A DNA stretch of 64,000 nt from Stutzerimonas zhaodongensis (GCF_003696365.1 NZ_RFFM01000009.1:1-64000); one strand, 5' to 3'. Shown: positions 41,812 to 50,656, counted from the stretch's first letter. Numbers and translations are program-made. The notes: generated by a model not told the origin, from the letters alone.

Positions 41812-43668
41812 GTGATCGTTTACGAAGCAACCAAACAGCAGTTCTTGCACGACACCGACAATGACGACATCGAGGACGTGATCCTCGCCCACTTCACCGC
41901 TCGCACCGGCAAGCGGGTCGGGCGTTCGGAGATCGATTCCTGGCGGGGATCGCTCGGCTACATGGCCAAGGTGCTGCGAGATGAGGGGTTGCCTGCCGAC
42001 ACCGGGCTTGCCATCGAGCTGCACATCCCGCAGTCGTCCAAGCGCATCGACTTTACCTTGACCGGCCGGGACGATGCAGGCGGCAAGAACGCCGTGCTGG
42101 TCGAGCTCAAGCAGTGGAGTACGGCCAAGGTCACGGCCAAGGATGCGATCATTGTCACCGCCCTGGGCAAAGGTCTGAGGGAGACGGTTCATCCCTCTTA
42201 TCAAGCCTGGTCGTACGCCTCGCTGCTGGAGGGTTTCAACGAGGCGGTGTATGACCAGAGCATCTCGGTCAGGCCCTGCGCGTACCTGCACAACTACGTG
42301 CGTGACGGCGTCATCGACGCGGCCCATTACCAGCCTTACATCGACAAGGCGCCGCTCTTTCTCAAGGGCAAGGATGAGCTAGAGCAGCTACGCGCCTTTA
42401 TCAAGAAGTACATCAAGTACGGTGATGACAAGGCGGTGCTGTACGAGCTCGCCAACGGCAAGATCAGGCCGTCCAAGGCACTGGCGGACTCACTTAAAGG
42501 GTTGCTGGCCGAGAAGCCTGAGTTCGTGCTGATCGATGATCAGAAAGAGGTTTACGAGGCGGCCATTGCGGCGGCCAAGGCGGCCTCCTCCGCCCAGTCG
42601 CGGGTGGTCATCGTCGAGGGCGGGCCCGGAACTGGCAAGACGGTGCTGGCCATCAACCTGTTGGTGCATCTCACCTCGTTGGGACTGGTAGGCAAGTACG
42701 TGTCCAAGAACGCCGCGCCGCGCAAGGTCTATGAGACGAAGCTGGTCGGCTCGATCACGCGCACTCGCTTCTCGCACATGTTCACCGGCTCCGGTGCATT
42801 CGTTGATGCCGAGCCAAATGTCTTCGACATGCTCATCGTTGATGAGGCCCACCGACTCAATGAAAAAAGCGGGCTGTACGCCAACCTCGGTGACAACCAG
42901 ATCAAGGAACTTATCGGTGCCGCCAAGTGCACGGTTTTCTTCATCGACGAGGACCAGCGCGTCACCCTGAGCGATATTGGTAGCAAGCAAGCGATTCGGG
43001 CGTTTGCCGAAGCCAAGGGTGCAGTGATTGAGGAGTACAACCTGGCCTCACAGTTTCGCTGCAGCGGCTCGGATGGATACCTCGCCTGGCTCGATCATGT
43101 GCTCGACATCAGGCTGACGGCCAACGAGCGGCTCGATGCGAGCGAGTATGACTTTCAGGTGTTCGATACGCCTGATGCGCTGCATGAAGCGATCGAAGCG
43201 CGTAACGGGGAGAACAAGGCACGGGTGGTGGCAGGCTACTGCTGGCCTTGGCGCAGCAAGAAGGATCCGCTGGCCGATGACATCGTTATTGGTGACTACC
43301 GCCGGCAGTGGAACCTGAGCCAGGACGGGAGCCTGTGGATCATCGCCGATGAATCCATCGAGCAGGTCGGGTGCATACATACCTGCCAGGGGCTTGAGGT
43401 CGATTATATCGGCGTGATCATCGGGCCCGACCTGATCGTGCGCAACGGTGAGGTCATCACCTCCCCCGATCAACGTGACAAGCAGGACCGCTCGATCCGT
43501 GGCTACAAGAAGCTCATGAAGACGCATCCGGATCTTGCCAGGCAGGAAACCGATCTGATCATCAAGAACACCTACCGCACGCTCATGACCCGCGGCATGA
43601 AGGGGTGCTACCTGTATTGCACGGATGCGGAGACGGCTGAGTATTTCAGGGCTGGGTTGGCCAGTTGA
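41812..43668 (+). CDS. DUF2075 ATPase with N-terminal nuclease-like domain
   Basis: A 618-residue protein from GTG 41812. The N-terminal 150 residues contain RIDFTLTGRDDAGGKNAVLV ELKQW (split), a PD-(D/E)XK-like D...ExK core. Then comes a superfamily 1-type ATPase: Walker A VEGGPGTGKTVLAINLL (about residues 268-284), Walker B MLIVDEAHRLNEKSG, VFFIDEDQRVTLSDIGS, YNLASQFRCSGSDGYL, IHTCQGLEVDYIGVIIGPDL and a final MTRGMKGCYLYC. This is the DUF2075/Schlafen-like helicase family often found in defence islands. It is coupled to the mazG-like gene. A paralogue is at 59562 and a relic at 40380. Confidence 0.87.
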   Translation: MIVYEATKQQFLHDTDNDDIEDVILAHFTARTGKRVGRSEIDSWRGSLGYMAKVLRDEGLPADTGLAIELHIPQSSKRIDFTLTGRDDAGGKNAVLVELKQWSTAKVTAKDAIIVTALGKGLRETVHPSYQAWSYASLLEGFNEAVYDQSISVRPCAYLHNYVRDGVIDAAHYQPYIDKAPLFLKGKDELEQLRAFIKKYIKYGDDKAVLYELANGKIRPSKALADSLKGLLAEKPEFVLIDDQKEVYEAAIAAAKAASSAQSRVVIVEGGPGTGKTVLAINLLVHLTSLGLVGKYVSKNAAPRKVYETKLVGSITRTRFSHMFTGSGAFVDAEPNVFDMLIVDEAHRLNEKSGLYANLGDNQIKELIGAAKCTVFFIDEDQRVTLSDIGSKQAIRAFAEAKGAVIEEYNLASQFRCSGSDGYLAWLDHVLDIRLTANERLDASEYDFQVFDTPDALHEAIEARNGENKARVVAGYCWPWRSKKDPLADDIVIGDYRRQWNLSQDGSLWIIADESIEQVGCIHTCQGLEVDYIGVIIGPDLIVRNGEVITSPDQRDKQDRSIRGYKKLMKTHPDLARQETDLIIKNTYRTLMTRGMKGCYLYCTDAETAEYFRAGLAS

Positions 43669-43781
43669 GGCGGGGCGTCGCCCGGCGTTGCCGGGCTGCG
43701 CTGGTTAAGCGAGCCGGAGACCGTCTCGCCCCTTCGGGCTTTCATCCTGCCCTTCCTGCGGTCGGCAGGCGCAATGCTTCG

Positions 43782-44782
43782 CTACACCATTATGCTTAGC
43801 GCCACATGCCCCCTGTTATTTTCATAACAGTTCCAAGCATCATTAGCATAAACATACAGATAGCCAGACTTATCAGGGGTATAGACACAACCATCACCAA
43901 TCAAAAACGTTTCCGGCCGTAGTAACCCCTCCTTACTATCTACCCCGCAGCTATTGGCAATTGCGCCAACCAAACTAAACCAGTCGTAATCCTCGTGCCG
44001 TTTAGTGAACTTGAAATCGGCTTGTGAATTCCTGAAAAGCCTTCCATACCAGCTTTCGACTTTACCGGCAGCGCTTGCTAGGAGATGCGCGACCTCCGCT
44101 GCCTGAAATCGACCGTCAGCTGTTCCAGACGGACCGCAGCTAATCGTTCCGTCCAACCACTCCCCAGAAGCGCTGAACTCATACTGGACGCCAGCTTGTA
44201 ACCAAACACCAGTTTCGTTCCATGGAACGCGAGCCGAGACATCTATGATTAAAGGAAGAGGTGAGGAGACACGCCGTCCTTTTCTATAGGGAGATTGAGT
44301 AATTGGCGGATCGTCTCGACGCTTGATTGCAGAAATATGAAACGATGGTTCGTCTTCTTGAATATTTGGAATGCTCCTTGGCTGGGTTGGGAGCAAGCTG
44401 AATACCCCATCACAAGAGTCATGCATCATGTCATGGTAATTCGGGCTGACTTGGTCGACCGCGCTGGTAAACTTCAATCCGTGCGATGAAGCTTCGTCGA
44501 TCATCCACTTCAACGCAGCGTCAGCTAAACCACTCTCTCTGTAGCCACCGCCAACATCCGAATGCACACCGGGAAACCAAAGTTGCTTAACATCACTTTT
44601 AGGCGGAACTCCGGACCAGAGCGTCGGCTGGAATGATGCGCGCTTCTCATCCATGGCCAATGCGTAAAGTTGATGTAGCTCATGCCGGGAACTGTCCTTG
44701 TGAGTTGAATGCTAGGGCGCTGCCTCGACAGGCATCGTACGACCGAGGGCCCGCAGGCGGAAACCACATTGTTTGAGCCATG
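43782..44782 (-). pseudogene. Remnant of a DUF2235 (T6SS phospholipase-type) effector
   Basis: The C-terminal frame (open 44711-43782) has the DUF2235 hallmarks HELHQLYALAMDEKRASFQP and KQLWFPGVHSDVGGGYRESG, then a beta-rich tail (VSARVPWNETGVWLQAGVQY). The N-terminal part with the GxSxG lipase motif is missing. A 33-codon piece in another frame (MAQTMWFPPAGPRSYDACRG..., ATG at 44782) may be the original start, fused by deletion. A shorter protein from ATG 44660 could still be made, but without the active-site serine. Full-length members act as T6SS-delivered phospholipases. Confidence 0.65.
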
Positions 44783-45314
44783 ATGTCAAAGTACTATCAG
44801 AACAGCCTCCAGCAACCGATTTCAATGGGCATTGTGCATGCACGATACGATCAGAACGGACACACACACTCCCCGCAACTCCCGAAGCGAGAAAAACACA
44901 TCGCCGTTCTTAGCAAAGGCTGGCACACCTCGTACAGGTGACGATCAACTGCCTGGGTATTACTCCGAAGAGGAGCAGATGTGGGTGGTCGACACAGCGC
45001 AAGGCACACAGCCCATCATCAATGAGCATGCGCTGTCGCAACTGCTGACCAAGACGCGGGCGCACGAAGAGGAGGATGACGATTCCTACCTTGCTCTTGA
45101 GCTGATGACCAAAACGTATCTACAGATCGAGAGTGACGATGACACCCAGCCATCGGGCTTCAACAACCTTTTGCAGCTAACGACCAAGACCGCCTCAAAT
45201 CAAGAAGCTGATGACAATCGCTCGGCGTGCCAGCTGCTTGAGCTGGTCACCAAAAGCAAGGTTCAGCAGGAGGCCGATGACGATGGCTTCCAGTCCTTTG
45301 GATTTCACTGCTGA
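44781..45314 (+). CDS. Putative graspetide (ATP-grasp RiPP) precursor with four core repeats
   Basis: A 177-residue acidic protein immediately before an MvdD-like ATP-grasp ligase. The leader contains DDQLPGYYSEEEQMWVV, plausibly the ligase recognition segment. The C-terminal half (45048-45284) holds four copies of TK[TS]x4ExDD[DN]: TKTRAHEEEDDD, TKTYLQIESDDD, TKTASNQEADDN and TKSKVQQEADDD, each preceded by a Leu-rich spacer (LSQLL, LALELM, NLLQLT, LLELV), with periods of 20-25 residues. Paired Thr/Ser/Lys donors and Glu/Asp acceptors are what graspetide ligases join by ester or amide bonds. The start is uncertain: ATG 44781 is the longest, ATG 44838 also possible; neither has a strong ribosome site. 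Family inferred from pattern and context; I cannot assign a known graspetide group. Confidence 0.8.
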
Positions 45315-45342
45315 CCAGGACGGACTGGGTTAGGGAAAACGC

Positions 45343-46302
45343 ATGCTGTTGTTAGTCACAAATCGCCGCGACATCACGATTGACTATGTGGTGGCCGAGC
45401 TCAAGCGCCGGAAGACGCCATTCTTTCGCCTGAACACCGAGGATCTGCCATCAGCCCGCTGCACGATGTCTGCGTTTCCCAGAAGCGCGTGGTCGCTGCT
45501 CTTCGGAGAGCACGAAGTCAGCGGTTCGGACGTTAAAGCGGCGTACTTCAGACGTCCTGCCCCACCTGCCAGCAACCTCACGATTACCGATAATGGCGAG
45601 CGCGAGTATGCAGAGGCAGAATGGGGGGCCTTCCTGAAAAGTTTGTATTCGCGCCTGGAAGGCCTATGGCTAAACGCGCCCATGGACATCTTTGCGTCGG
45701 AGGACAAACCGAGACAGTTGATGCTCGCAAGCGAGATCGGCTTCCACGTGCCACAGGTCATGATCACCAACGACATCACAACGGTGCGCAAGGTCATCCA
45801 GGAAGGGCCAGCGATCGGGAAGCCCCTTCGGCAAGCGTTGATCAATGGTGAGCAGGAGCGAGTTATTTTCACGACCCGGCTAGAACGCCTGAATGACAGT
45901 GACCTAGACGCCATTGCAATGGCGCCGTTCATCGTTCAGACCGAGATCAAAAAGCAGTACGACGTCAGGGTAACGGTCGTAGGCAGCCAAGTCTTCGCGA
46001 CCGCGATCAGGTCACAAGAGCATGAAGAAACCAAAGTGGATTGGCGTCAGGGGAGCCGGCCTGATCTGAAGCACGAACGCATTGAGCTTCCCCGCGAAGT
46101 AGAGGAGCAATGTGCAGCGCTCATGAAACGCCTCAACTTGCGCTATGGGGCAATCGACTTTATTTGCGACCAACAAGGAAAGTTCTGGTTTCTAGAGATC
46201 AATCCGAATGGTCAGTGGGCCTGGATCGAAAACCTCACCGGGTACCCAATTGCCGCTGCGATCGTAGATCAGCTTGAGGACATCGCACGATGCCAAAGCT
46301 AG
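45343..46302 (+). CDS. MvdD-like ATP-grasp ligase (graspetide synthetase)
   Basis: A 319-residue ATP-grasp enzyme: MLLLVTNRRDITIDYVVAEL, then FFRLNTEDLP (the N-terminal motif of MvdD/MvdC-type ligases), DKPRQLMLASEIGFHVPQVM, IVQTEIKKQYDVRVTVVGSQ, YGAIDFICDQQGKFWFLEIN and NPNGQW (Mg-binding end of the ATP-grasp site). These ligases activate Asp/Glu side chains of a precursor as acyl-phosphates and form ester or amide crosslinks to Thr/Ser/Lys. It begins 28 bases after the precursor stop and overlaps the next gene by 13 bases, so the three form one unit. No exporter or protease gene accompanies it here. Confidence 0.9.
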   Translation: MLLLVTNRRDITIDYVVAELKRRKTPFFRLNTEDLPSARCTMSAFPRSAWSLLFGEHEVSGSDVKAAYFRRPAPPASNLTITDNGEREYAEAEWGAFLKSLYSRLEGLWLNAPMDIFASEDKPRQLMLASEIGFHVPQVMITNDITTVRKVIQEGPAIGKPLRQALINGEQERVIFTTRLERLNDSDLDAIAMAPFIVQTEIKKQYDVRVTVVGSQVFATAIRSQEHEETKVDWRQGSRPDLKHERIELPREVEEQCAALMKRLNLRYGAIDFICDQQGKFWFLEINPNGQWAWIENLTGYPIAAAIVDQLEDIARCQS

Positions 46303-46952
46303 TTCCACAGTGGCTATGGCCCCGCTTGATGCCTCTATCGCCGGAAGACGAAGCCCGTCAGAAGAAATGGCTTCAAGGCGAGCAAGAAAAGATCAACCAG
46401 GGAGCCTGGCTAGAGAAGAGCGATGTCGCGCTGGAAGAGGCCCGTAGGCTCTTTGACGCCGAGCATGAACGTCGTCGGGCAGCAGACAGCAAGGCTGGCC
46501 TTTACCTCGCCGCTATCACCGCGCTAATGCCGATTTTGGCGACCATTGTGCCAGGCCTCTGGGACGAGCAAATCAGCAGGGCATTGAGAGGCACCTTGCT
46601 GGGTATCTTCATCTGCGCGCTGCTCTTTCTAATGCGGGCTGCCTTATGGGCTCTGCAAACCATCACGGCCACCGCTGCTGCCCAATTAGGCGCAGGCGAC
46701 ATCGCTAAAACCTTCAACTCGGAGAAGCCCGAAGAGAACCTAGTGAAGCAGTTGCTGAGTGCCGTGGTTTACAACTACCCCGGTACAAACCAGAAAATCA
46801 GCTGCATCAAGATGACGCACGAGTTCCTGCTGCGTGCCTTCTTCTGCTTCTTGGCATTCCTGGCTGTCCAGGCCGTCTGGCCAGCAACAGTGTGGACGAT
46901 TGGCCGGCTTCATAACGAGATCATCACCCCGCTCATGAGCTGTTTTCCATAG
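46290..46952 (+). CDS. Membrane protein of the graspetide cassette (SLATT/PycTM-like)
   Basis: A 220-residue protein. A charged helical N-terminus (residues 15-65, EEARRLFDAEHERRRAADSK) leads straight into a hydrophobic hairpin (GLYLAAITALMPILATIV at about 70-88 and LLGIFICALLFLMRAALWAL at about 103-122), with a further hydrophobic segment at about 183-205. The ADSKAGLYLAAI junction recalls the two-helix membrane modules (SLATT, Pycsar PycTM) used as pore-forming effectors; this is inference from pattern only. The ATG overlaps the ligase end by 13 bases, which argues for tight functional linkage to the peptide. Confidence 0.68.
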   Translation: MPKLVPQWLWPRLMPLSPEDEARQKKWLQGEQEKINQGAWLEKSDVALEEARRLFDAEHERRRAADSKAGLYLAAITALMPILATIVPGLWDEQISRALRGTLLGIFICALLFLMRAALWALQTITATAAAQLGAGDIAKTFNSEKPEENLVKQLLSAVVYNYPGTNQKISCIKMTHEFLLRAFFCFLAFLAVQAVWPATVWTIGRLHNEIITPLMSCFP

Positions 46953-47000
46953 GGCTCACGCCACTACCCAAGGCTTTTAGCCTCGACACAAGGACAGCAA

Positions 47001-48599
47001 ATGATCACGAAGATCAAGATTCAGGGCTATCGAATCTATGGCGACTTCACGCTGCAGCCAAACAAGAAGCTCAATATCTTGGTTGGTGGAAATGATGCCG
47101 GCAAGTCGACCCTGCTGGAGGCGATCGGCCTCGCTCTGAACGGGCGCATCGGTGGTCGATCCGCACAAGAGGAGCTGCATCCGTATTGGTTCAACAAGGA
47201 GCTCGTCGACGAGTTTCTGAAGCGCTGCGCGTCGGGGGAAAAGCCAGGTCTCCCTGAAATCTTAATCGAGCTGTTCCTGGAAAACCGGCCAGAGCTGCAA
47301 TTTCTCTGTGGTGCTATCAACAGCGACAGAAAGACCAATGCCTGCCCAGGAATTTCCTTTAAGGTCGTTCCCAACCCCGAGTACGAGGAGGAGTTAGCGC
47401 AATGGCGTGAGTCACCTACCGCGCTCATTCCCGTCGAATACTACAAAATCGAGTGGCGGCATTTTGGGGACGAGGCGCTTATTCGGCGCCCACGCCAGAT
47501 AGCCGTTGCGATGATCGACTCTCGCACTGTCCGATCGAGCTCAGGAATCGACTATCACCTGCGACAGATCCTGAGCGACCATTTGGAGCCAAACGAAAAG
47601 GCCAAAATTGCTCAGCAATTCCGCTTGGTCAAAGAGTCGATGACTACTGAATCCCTGGGGGAGGTGAATAACCGACTCCGCGAAATTCGGGCGCCTCTCG
47701 ATAACCAGGTCATGGCTTTGGCCATGGATCAGAGCTCCCAATCATCCTGGGAAGGATCGGTCGCACCGCATGTGAATGATGTGCCATTCGCGCTGGCAGG
47801 TCAGGGGCAACAAGCCTCCATTAAGATCTCATTGGCCATGCAGCGCCTGTCCGAGCAGACCAGCGTCGTCATGATTGAGGAGCCAGAGAATCACCTTTCT
47901 CATACGAGCCTGAAGACCTTGCTCTCGCGCATCGACGATGCCGCAGGCGAACGCCAGTTATTCATCTCTACGCACAGCGCCTACGTACTGAATCGGCTCG
48001 GCCTGGACTCGCTGCGTATTTTTTATAAGGGTTGTTCGTCTGAGATCACGGGGCTCAGCCCCGATACGGTCAGTTACTTCCAGAAACTGCCTGGTTACGA
48101 CACGCTACGCATGGTGTTGGCTCACAAAATTGTCTTGGTGGAAGGGCCTTCGGACGAGATTCTCTTCGAGCGCTTCTTCCGTGACATGTGTGGGGCGCTG
48201 CCGATGCAGTACGGTATTGATGTAATGAGCATGCATGGATTGGCACTGAGGCGCTGCCTCGAACTCTGTGCCGCAATTGATCGCCCCGTCGCAATCCTTC
48301 GAGACAACGATGGGTGTGACCCAGTGGTTCTTAGGGAACCCGTGGCCGATCTTCTTCAAGCCGGTCGACGTGAGCTATTCATCGGTGCAAAGGAAGCAGG
48401 CCGTACGTTGGAGCCGCAGCTGATTTCATGCAATAGCGCTGAGACGTTACGCAGGGTGCTTGGCATTACCGAGCAGGCCGATCTTGCTAAGTGGATGACC
48501 CGGGAGAAGACAGAGGGCGCGCTGCGAATAGCGTCATCAACAGAGACCATCGCTGCGCCGCCATACATGGCTGAGGCTACGGCATTCATCCATGGCTAA
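47001..48599 (+). CDS. OLD-family ATPase-nuclease (GajA-like)
   Basis: A 532-residue protein. The ABC-type ATPase has Walker A NILVGGNDAGKSTLLEAIG (residues 26-44), signature ALAGQGQQASIKISLAM, Walker B VVMIEEPENHLSHTSLKTLL and ISTHSAYVLNRL. A C-terminal TOPRIM domain follows: IVLVEGPSDEILFERFFRDM with catalytic Glu, and AILRDNDGCDP with the Asp pair. This is the layout of OLD/GajA DNA endonucleases. It overlaps the downstream UvrD-like gene by 8 bases, the arrangement of Gabija anti-phage systems. Its start is 48 bases after the membrane-protein gene with AAGGAC before the ATG. Confidence 0.88.
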   Translation: MITKIKIQGYRIYGDFTLQPNKKLNILVGGNDAGKSTLLEAIGLALNGRIGGRSAQEELHPYWFNKELVDEFLKRCASGEKPGLPEILIELFLENRPELQFLCGAINSDRKTNACPGISFKVVPNPEYEEELAQWRESPTALIPVEYYKIEWRHFGDEALIRRPRQIAVAMIDSRTVRSSSGIDYHLRQILSDHLEPNEKAKIAQQFRLVKESMTTESLGEVNNRLREIRAPLDNQVMALAMDQSSQSSWEGSVAPHVNDVPFALAGQGQQASIKISLAMQRLSEQTSVVMIEEPENHLSHTSLKTLLSRIDDAAGERQLFISTHSAYVLNRLGLDSLRIFYKGCSSEITGLSPDTVSYFQKLPGYDTLRMVLAHKIVLVEGPSDEILFERFFRDMCGALPMQYGIDVMSMHGLALRRCLELCAAIDRPVAILRDNDGCDPVVLREPVADLLQAGRRELFIGAKEAGRTLEPQLISCNSAETLRRVLGITEQADLAKWMTREKTEGALRIASSTETIAAPPYMAEATAFIHG

Positions 48600-49674
48600 T
48601 AATTTCCTGACGCTAGCCGTGGCGGGCGCTCGAAAGACACAAGGGCTAGTAGAGCACTGCAAGGCACTGCCTGCCGATCGTAAGGTCTTGCTCATCACGT
48701 TCGCACAGACCAACCAGATCGAGCTTCGCGAACGAATTAAACAGCATGCCGGCGATCGCCCTGCACTAGAGGTCTCAGGCTGGTTCAGCTTTCTGCTGCG
48801 CCACTTCGTCAAACCCTTCGTGCCTTTTGTTTTCCCCGGAAAGCGTTGTATGGGGTTCAACTTCGATGGTGATCCGGGGAGATACGCCTCTGGGGTGGGG
48901 CGCTTCTTCGACTCTGCGAGCAATGTCTACGCAAGGGAAATTGCCCGCCTATCCCATGAACTGATAGGTAAAAGCGGCGGTGCTTTGATTCATCGTCTTG
49001 AGTGTTTGTACGACGAGATTCTGATCGACGAGGTGCAGGATTTGTCAGGGTACGACTGGAGCATCTTGGAGGCACTATTTGGTACGCGCATAGAGATCCG
49101 GCTCGTGGGGGACGCACGCCAAGCGGTCTTTTCCACAAACCCACACAGCAGGATGAAGAAGGCTTTTGCCTACTCCAAATCACTTGGTTGGTTCAGAGGG
49201 CAGCAGGAGGCAGGTCGCCTAGAGATCACCTACAGCTCCATCACCTGGAGGTGCTGCCAGGCGATCGCCACATTCTCCGACACTATTTTCGAGCCAACCT
49301 GGGAGTTCCCAGAAACAACCTCCGAGAATCACGAGGCCACGGCGCATGACGGGGTCTTTCTAGTGAGGAAGGAGCACGTCAGTCAGTACGTCGATACATT
49401 CCAACCTCAGTGCCTTCGCAACAGCATCAGGTCGGGCAGAGAATTCGATCTTGATTACATGAATTTTGGTGTGTCGAAGGGGCGAACCTTCAACCGAGTG
49501 CTTATCTATCCCACCAACCCTATTGGCAAATTCATCAGCAAGGGTGAGTACCTCGTACCACTGTCGGCAGCTGACTTCTATGTAGCGGTCACACGAGCCC
49601 AGCAGAGCGTGGCGATTATCCTTGATAAGCCTGGCGCGTCGCCGCTTCCCTATTGGTCACCCTCGGACGCTTGA
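48592..49674 (+). CDS. UvrD/Rep-like helicase partner (GajB-like) with atypical Walker A
   Basis: A 360-residue SF1-type protein. The P-loop is VAGARKTQ (about residues 10-17) instead of GxxGxGK[T/S]; Lys and Thr are kept. Other motifs are KVLLITFAQTNQIELRERI (Ia), VSGWFSFLLRHF, EILIDEVQDLSGYDW (Walker B, II), RLVGDARQAVFSTNP (III), and the C-terminal VSKGRTFNRVLIYPTNP and SAADFYVAVTRAQQSVAIIL (V/VI). It is shorter than GajB (about 490 residues). It is encoded in an 8-base overlap with the OLD gene, so it is the second subunit of a Gabija-type system. The family is sure; the defence role is inferred from family and context. Confidence 0.85.
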   Translation: MANNFLTLAVAGARKTQGLVEHCKALPADRKVLLITFAQTNQIELRERIKQHAGDRPALEVSGWFSFLLRHFVKPFVPFVFPGKRCMGFNFDGDPGRYASGVGRFFDSASNVYAREIARLSHELIGKSGGALIHRLECLYDEILIDEVQDLSGYDWSILEALFGTRIEIRLVGDARQAVFSTNPHSRMKKAFAYSKSLGWFRGQQEAGRLEITYSSITWRCCQAIATFSDTIFEPTWEFPETTSENHEATAHDGVFLVRKEHVSQYVDTFQPQCLRNSIRSGREFDLDYMNFGVSKGRTFNRVLIYPTNPIGKFISKGEYLVPLSAADFYVAVTRAQQSVAIILDKPGASPLPYWSPSDA

Positions 49675-49901
49675 ACGTAGGCAGCTGCGTTGATCCGAAA
49701 GCAGCAGCATCATTGCCTAAGAGCAGCCTGCTCCGAGCAAGCTACGCAGCCCAAGAGAAAATAGCGCGACTGGCTCTTGGGAGCGCCTGGGGCTGCTGTG
49801 ATACGCCCTGCCTAGTATCGACCTAGAGTAAAGCGCTGCGACAAGAGACCGACGGTTCGGGGTTTCTTTGCTGATACTCGGCACCGATACAAAACCGCGA
49901 T

Positions 49902-50408
49902 TTAGCGATTGTCTCCCGCCAGCTTCATCACCCGGTAGTCTTGCACAAGCACCAACTGCTCCATCATCTCGAAATCGGGATGTTCACCCATGTACTCTCG
50001 CAGTTCCTCGAAAGCATTGGTCGACAGGGCAATCGCGTACTTCCTCGCCTCGCCTTGCGCTAACTGGGGGATATTGAGCGCAATTGCATCGAAAAGCCCC
50101 TGTGCAGCCTCGCGCTCAAAACTCTGTAGAGGCTCATCACTTACCGGAGTGAGATCGAGCGTATTTCGAATCATCCCCATCGCCATCTCATTCAATTCTC
50201 GGATCTGAAGCCTTGCCGACGCGGCGAAAGGAACTGCATCGTTCTGCGCGAGATCGGTCAGGCCGCAAACCCGGCTGATTTGCGCATGGATGTCGCCTTT
50301 CTCCGTCGAGCCACTTTCGTCCTCAATCAGATACTTAAGCTGATCCAGTTCTTCAGTGATGGCCGCGACGATGGATGCTTCCCAATCTGAAGCCTGCGGG
50401 ATGAACAT
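49902..50408 (-). CDS. Hypothetical helical protein
   Basis: A 168-residue, almost wholly helical acidic protein (SDWEASIVAAITEELDQLKY, ARLQIRELNEMAMGMIRNTL, FEREAAQGLFDAIALNIPQL). ATG 50408 is preceded by TGGAGGTAGATA. It lies between two defence operons on the opposite strand. No family recognised. An immunity, adaptor or regulatory role for either neighbour is possible but unsupported. Confidence 0.6.
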   Translation of the reverse strand: MFIPQASDWEASIVAAITEELDQLKYLIEDESGSTEKGDIHAQISRVCGLTDLAQNDAVPFAASARLQIRELNEMAMGMIRNTLDLTPVSDEPLQSFEREAAQGLFDAIALNIPQLAQGEARKYAIALSTNAFEELREYMGEHPDFEMMEQLVLVQDYRVMKLAGDNR

Positions 50409-50510
50409 TATCTACCTCCAGGTGTGTGGGCGGGAGATAGTACCCGCTGCAGGGGCTTTCGGTGACTCAGGAGCGTCTTGCTTGGGCGCTAATTGGTGCC
50501 GCTTTCAAAA

Positions 50511-50534
50511 GACCGCTTTCGGCCAATAGCGGTC
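50511..50534 (+). repeat. Left copy of inverted hairpin repeat flanking the two-gene system
   Basis: GACCGCT-TTCGGCCAAT-AGCGGTC forms a 7-bp stem hairpin. Its reverse complement is nearly identical to 57058-57081, and similarity continues about 10 bases further into CTTT[T/C]GAA. The two copies bracket the NTPase/nuclease operon. Confidence 0.65.
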
Positions 50535-50656
50535 AGTGGATCAAACCGAAATAATGCGTCGTCATGTTTATAGAGGGGCACCAGATGGATACGCAATGGC
50601 AGCAGACGTTACTCTGACTCCAAGCCCGCCACGACTGGCAGACTGAACTACACAGA

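Noticed and set aside
44832-45314. Precursor repeats as a calcium-binding (RTX or EF-hand) protein
   Set aside because: The acidic DDD clusters look superficially like calcium sites, but they lack Gly-rich nonapeptide or EF-loop spacing, and the adjacent ATP-grasp ligase fits a graspetide substrate much better.
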